Source: Anaerococcus tetradius ATCC 35098 (GTDB lineage Bacteria > Bacillota > Clostridia > Tissierellales > Peptoniphilaceae). From it: 51,835 nucleotides of DNA. The number at the start of each line of letters is the position of its first letter. The stretch's first letter is position 1. This document shows, piece after piece, positions 49,129-51,835 of the stretch. The DNA is taken from NCBI RefSeq assembly GCF_000159095.1, contig NZ_GG666303.1, positions 28,288 through 80,122 of the forward strand, written 5' to 3'. Under the pieces are notes generated by a model that was not told the DNA's origin, made no database searches, and saw only the letters and a program-made list of their open reading frames with translations. Made by a program: the position numbers and the translations under genes.

Positions 49129-50676
49129 ATGAAAAAACAAAACTTCATTTTAATTACACATATATTATTGCAATTTATTTTGTTCATCCCCTTAGCATCA
49201 TTCATAAGATATCAGTATTCATTAGATATTGGAATTGTAATAGTATTTTTACTAAGTGTTATAAACTTTTTAGCTTATATTATATGCGTGTTAAATACTG
49301 AAAAAAATTATATACTAATGCATAGCTTAGTTGTTGAATTATTTATTATTTTCATTTTTTTACAAGATGGAATATTAAGAAATCTTTCGATAGGAAAGTA
49401 TATCGAACTATTTCTCTATAGCTTGATACTATTTGCAAGTTTCAATCTTTTAAACTCATTGAGTAGGATTAAGCTCATTCCATTAATTACAACAATGGGG
49501 ATTACCATATCAATAATAATGATGAAATTCAATACTTATTTAGCATCTTCAATATTTGATTATATTGTGATCATTTTATTATTGACTCCAATCATATTTT
49601 ATTCAAATGATAAAAACATTCGAAAATATGAAAGTAAGACAATTATAACATTGCAAACTTTATTTATAATAGCTTTTTTCCTATACAAGAAGTATGAAGC
49701 TGAGGGTCTTGTTTCTATAAGTGAGTATCAACTGTTTACATGTATCTTCATTGAATCTATATTGCTGTATAGGATTAGTAAGACAAAAATCAAAAGCGGT
49801 TTATTATTTTTATCATGTTCTTTGAAAAAAATATTTCCTGAATTTATAATTTTGTCTCTGATGCTCTATTTCATATTATTATCTTTTTCAGGAGTGATAC
49901 TATTTTCTTTAAGCTTTTTTATGTTTTTGGTAGAATTTAGCCTGTTCGAAAAACATAGAAAATCCAATTATATAACTTTCGAGGAGATGTTGGATAACTA
50001 TTATGTTGAAAAACATAGAAATTTAGAAATTGATAAACTGAATACTTTAAAGATACAGACATTTTTACATGATGACATTCTACAGATTATAATAGCTATA
50101 AGAAGGTGGATAGAAGATAATCTTTCAGGATCTGGCAAAAAATACATTATAGAAAATTTGGATAAACTAAACGATTTAATCCGTCATGAAATAAATTCAT
50201 TTAATCCAATGCTAAATGATTATAGCTCTCTATATGACGCATATAGCAGACTTATAGTTGATATAGAAAATATGTATTTAGATAATGAAATGCTTATAGA
50301 ATTTGAATGTGATAGAAATATAGATTTGCCCAGTCCGTATGCTGAATTGATTTACAAATGTATCAATGAATTATTAATAAATGCACTAAAACATTCAAAA
50401 GGATATAGTACAGATATTGTTCTAATAATTTTAGAAGATAAAATTCATCTTACCATAAAAAATTATGGAGACTATTTAGAAGATGAAGAAAAAATAGTAG
50501 AGGGAAATATAGGATTAAATATACTAAGATTGAACTTAAGAGAATATGGCGGAAAATTCGATTTTAATTTTTTCAATAATCAAAATGAACTAGATGAATC
50601 ATTTGTAGAATTTAAAATAGAAATTCCAGTAGAGAGGAGTGTAGTAAATGAAAATCTTATTAATAGAAGATCATAA
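49129..50676 (+). CDS. Multi-pass membrane sensor histidine kinase (HisKA_3/HPK7-like)
   Basis: A 515-residue kinase. The first about 290 residues hold eight or nine membrane spans without a large outer domain, suggesting it senses a lipid-soluble or membrane signal, possibly a peptide or an antibiotic. The phospho-acceptor region is KIQTFLHDDILQIIIAIRRW (His 314), the HisKA_3 form that pairs with LuxR-type regulators; the ATPase N-box is ELLINALKHSKG (about 415), followed by a G-box-like GNIGLNILRLNLREYG. AGGAGG precedes the ATG by 7 bases. It overlaps the regulator gene by 29 bases. Codon use is more A+T-rich than in the housekeeping genes to the left. Confidence 0.88.
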   Translation: MKKQNFILITHILLQFILFIPLASFIRYQYSLDIGIVIVFLLSVINFLAYIICVLNTEKNYILMHSLVVELFIIFIFLQDGILRNLSIGKYIELFLYSLILFASFNLLNSLSRIKLIPLITTMGITISIIMMKFNTYLASSIFDYIVIILLLTPIIFYSNDKNIRKYESKTIITLQTLFIIAFFLYKKYEAEGLVSISEYQLFTCIFIESILLYRISKTKIKSGLLFLSCSLKKIFPEFIILSLMLYFILLSFSGVILFSLSFFMFLVEFSLFEKHRKSNYITFEEMLDNYYVEKHRNLEIDKLNTLKIQTFLHDDILQIIIAIRRWIEDNLSGSGKKYIIENLDKLNDLIRHEINSFNPMLNDYSSLYDAYSRLIVDIENMYLDNEMLIEFECDRNIDLPSPYAELIYKCINELLINALKHSKGYSTDIVLIILEDKIHLTIKNYGDYLEDEEKIVEGNIGLNILRLNLREYGGKFDFNFFNNQNELDESFVEFKIEIPVERSVVNENLINRRS

Positions 50677-51253
50677 AATGGTCGCAACTTCTTTAAAAAT
50701 GAGCTTAGAGACGGACGAATCTATTTCTGTAGATATAGTAAATAATGTTAGAGACCTTAGTATAAATGAATCTGTCCTTAACTATGACTTGTTACTAGTA
50801 GATATAAATTTGACAGGTATAGAAGGAACAATAAATGGTTTAGATGTGGCTGAAGAATTGATTAATAAGTATGAAGATCTAAAAATAGTAATATTAACAG
50901 CATATAAGTTGGACTTTTATATTAAAAGAGCAAGAAAAATTGGATGTAAAGGATTTATTTCCAAAGAAGAAGATACATCTAAACTAATAGAAGATATAAA
51001 ATCTATCGCCTTGAAAGGCAAAGCGATTTTTCCAGAGGATAATCATATGTTAGAGCCATTAACGGAAAGTGAAATTCATATAGTTAAACTATATTCAAAC
51101 GGACTATCAAGGAAAGAGTTAGCTAAAGAAATAAATACAAATGTAAGAAGTCTGGCAGTATCTTTATCAAGAATATATCAAAAGTTAGGCGTTAGAAATT
51201 ACCAAGAAATGATCGATAAAGTGCGTGAATTAGGATATGTTGATTCATTTTAG
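50648..51253 (+). CDS. LuxR/NarL-type response regulator
   Basis: A 201-residue regulator. Receiver domain: acidic pocket EDH (7-9), phosphorylation site Asp 52 in LLVDINLTG, VILTAYK (switch Thr) and KGFISKEED (conserved Lys). DNA-binding domain at about 136-200: PLTESEIHIVKLYSNGLSRK, then KEINTNVRSLAVSLSRIYQK and LGVRNYQEMIDKVRELGYVD. The kinase upstream, overlapping by 29 bases, is its partner; GAGAGGAG in the kinase end serves as ribosome site. Its likely binding site is the 15-bp repeat found upstream of both this operon and the transporter transcript downstream. Confidence 0.92.
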   Translation: MKILLIEDHKMVATSLKMSLETDESISVDIVNNVRDLSINESVLNYDLLLVDINLTGIEGTINGLDVAEELINKYEDLKIVILTAYKLDFYIKRARKIGCKGFISKEEDTSKLIEDIKSIALKGKAIFPEDNHMLEPLTESEIHIVKLYSNGLSRKELAKEINTNVRSLAVSLSRIYQKLGVRNYQEMIDKVRELGYVDSF

Positions 51254-51258
51254 AGACA

Positions 51259-51293
51259 AGCATTAGAATTTTATAATTCTAGTGCTTTTTTAT
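51259..51293 (+). terminator. Terminator of the kinase-regulator operon
   Basis: AGCATTAGAATT-TTAT-AATTCTAGTGCT (one G-T pair) followed by six T. Confidence 0.88.
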
Positions 51294-51294
51294 T

Positions 51295-51309
51295 CACAAA
51301 AGTTAGCTG
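51295..51309 (+). promoter_or_regulatory. 15-bp repeat upstream of the transporter transcript (copy 2)
   Basis: CACAAAAGTTAGCTG, identical to 48917-48931. A -10-like TATAAA lies at 51328-51333, 18 bases after the repeat, nearly the same spacing as in copy 1. It begins just after the T-run of the previous terminator, so a new transcript probably starts near 51340. Confidence 0.65.
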
Positions 51310-51583
51310 AAATAGAATTCAAAAAAATATAAAATTAAGGAAAGGTGGAAATTAATAACATTTAAGGTTGGTAAAGCAATGAATTATTCTAGTAAACTGA
51401 AAAAATAAATAAAAATAGTTAGGAATAACTAAAGAATAAGAACTTAAGACTTTAGATTTTAATGAAGTATAAGTTTGTATCAAGGCTGTTGATAGTAAAC
51501 GATTTTTAGTATGCATGATTATTTTGATGATACAATTGTGAATCAACAGATAAATAGATTTTCAAATTTAAGGAGGATGTTTA
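51310..51583 (+). other. Leader region before the transporter ATPase gene
   Basis: About 270 bases, very A+T-rich, without a convincing gene. Very short frames occur (51391, MNYSSKLKK; 51514, starting MHDYFDDTIVNQQINRFSNL) but none has a proper ribosome site. The AAGGAGG at 51570-51576 belongs to the ATPase gene. It may be an untranslated leader or the residue of a deleted gene. Confidence 0.4.
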
Positions 51584-51835
51584 ATGGCTTTAATTATAGA
51601 TAAAGTGAAAAAAATATACAAACAAGGAGAAATAGAAGTCAAAGCAGTAAATGATGTAAGTTTTACTGTTAAGGAAGGAGAATTTTTATCTATTATTGGA
51701 GACAGTGGTTCGGGGGACAGTGATATAATGATGACAGATACAATAAATCCATTAAAATCAAAGTTTAAAGGCTTCCACAAAACTTTTAAACAAGACGATT
51801 TAGGATTAAGTCTGTCATCTTTTTTATTAAATTAG
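51584..51835 (+). pseudogene. ABC transporter ATPase, broken at Walker A
   Basis: The start is that of a MacB/LolD-type exporter ATPase: MALIIDKVKKIYKQGEIEVK, AVNDVSFTVKEGEFLSIIGD, then SGSG (residues 41-44). The next residue of the Walker A motif should be Lys followed by Ser-Thr, but the frame reads Asp-Ser-Asp and a 37-residue tail (MMTDTINPLKSKFKGFHKTF...) unrelated to an ATPase, ending in TAG at the window edge. Without Walker A lysine, signature and Walker B it cannot hydrolyse ATP. A deletion or rearrangement at about 51716 is the simplest cause. ATPases of this kind usually serve FtsX-like permeases for antimicrobial export, consistent with the sensor system upstream. Confidence 0.7.

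Noticed and set aside
1-51835. CRISPR array or intact insertion sequence
   Set aside because: No regularly spaced repeats were seen and no DDE transposase or integrase gene is present in any frame.

Overview
The window looks like chromosome of a low-GC, Gram-positive anaerobic coccus of the Peptoniphilaceae / Tissierellia type. Anaerococcus is my best guess, but nothing in the window fixes the genus. The reasons are strongly A+T-rich codon use, strong AGGAGG-type ribosome binding sites, TTG starts, classic Firmicutes gene strings (rpmF-plsX-acpP-rnc-smc; def-fmt-rsmB-rlmN-prpC-prkC-rsgA-rpe; murB-rapZ-whiA-dnaE-pfkA-pyk) and single-membrane surface proteins (lipoproteins, PASTA kinase).

Region 1 (1-8900) is a graveyard of mobile DNA. 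It holds pieces of a Tn1549-like integrative and conjugative element (SSB, a shortened Maff2 protein, DUF3847, a truncated MobA/MobL relaxase preceded by large hairpins that may be an oriT, a broken PcfB/DUF3801 protein, a broken replisome organizer). Among these are phage and restriction-modification scraps and an orphan RelB/DinJ antitoxin beside a broken toxin. Many breaks are single-base losses or single stop codons. Two cargo genes look intact and regulated: an ABC-F ribosome-protection gene behind a leader-peptide attenuator, and a methyltransferase under a near-perfect Fur-type operator.

Region 2 (8920-16853) returns to ordinary chromosome: DUF3137 + LemA, a lipid kinase, CapA + PAP2 phosphatase, tRNA-Leu(CAA), a MATE exporter, then pyrH-frr. 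Region 3 (16854-21081) is a compact type IV pilus-like operon following frr directly: GspF/PilC, a major pilin, a prepilin peptidase and four minor pseudopilins including a GspK-like one. It has no assembly ATPase in the window. Region 4 (21147-48723) is housekeeping: ackA, fatty-acid genes, rnc, a radical SAM gene, smc (which seems to start at ATT), translation and rRNA-modification genes, the Stp/PASTA-kinase pair, cell-wall, replication and glycolytic genes, and an RlmD-type methyltransferase with an added C-terminal module.

Region 5 (48724-51835) looks accessory again. It carries a multi-pass sensor kinase and LuxR-type response regulator, then a transporter ATPase that breaks inside its Walker A motif. 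An identical 15-bp repeat sits just upstream of the presumed promoters of both the kinase operon and the transporter transcript, and is a good candidate for the regulator's binding site.

No CRISPR array, intact insertion sequence, rRNA or riboswitch of a class I recognise was seen. All calls come from reading the sequence by eye; no database search was run.
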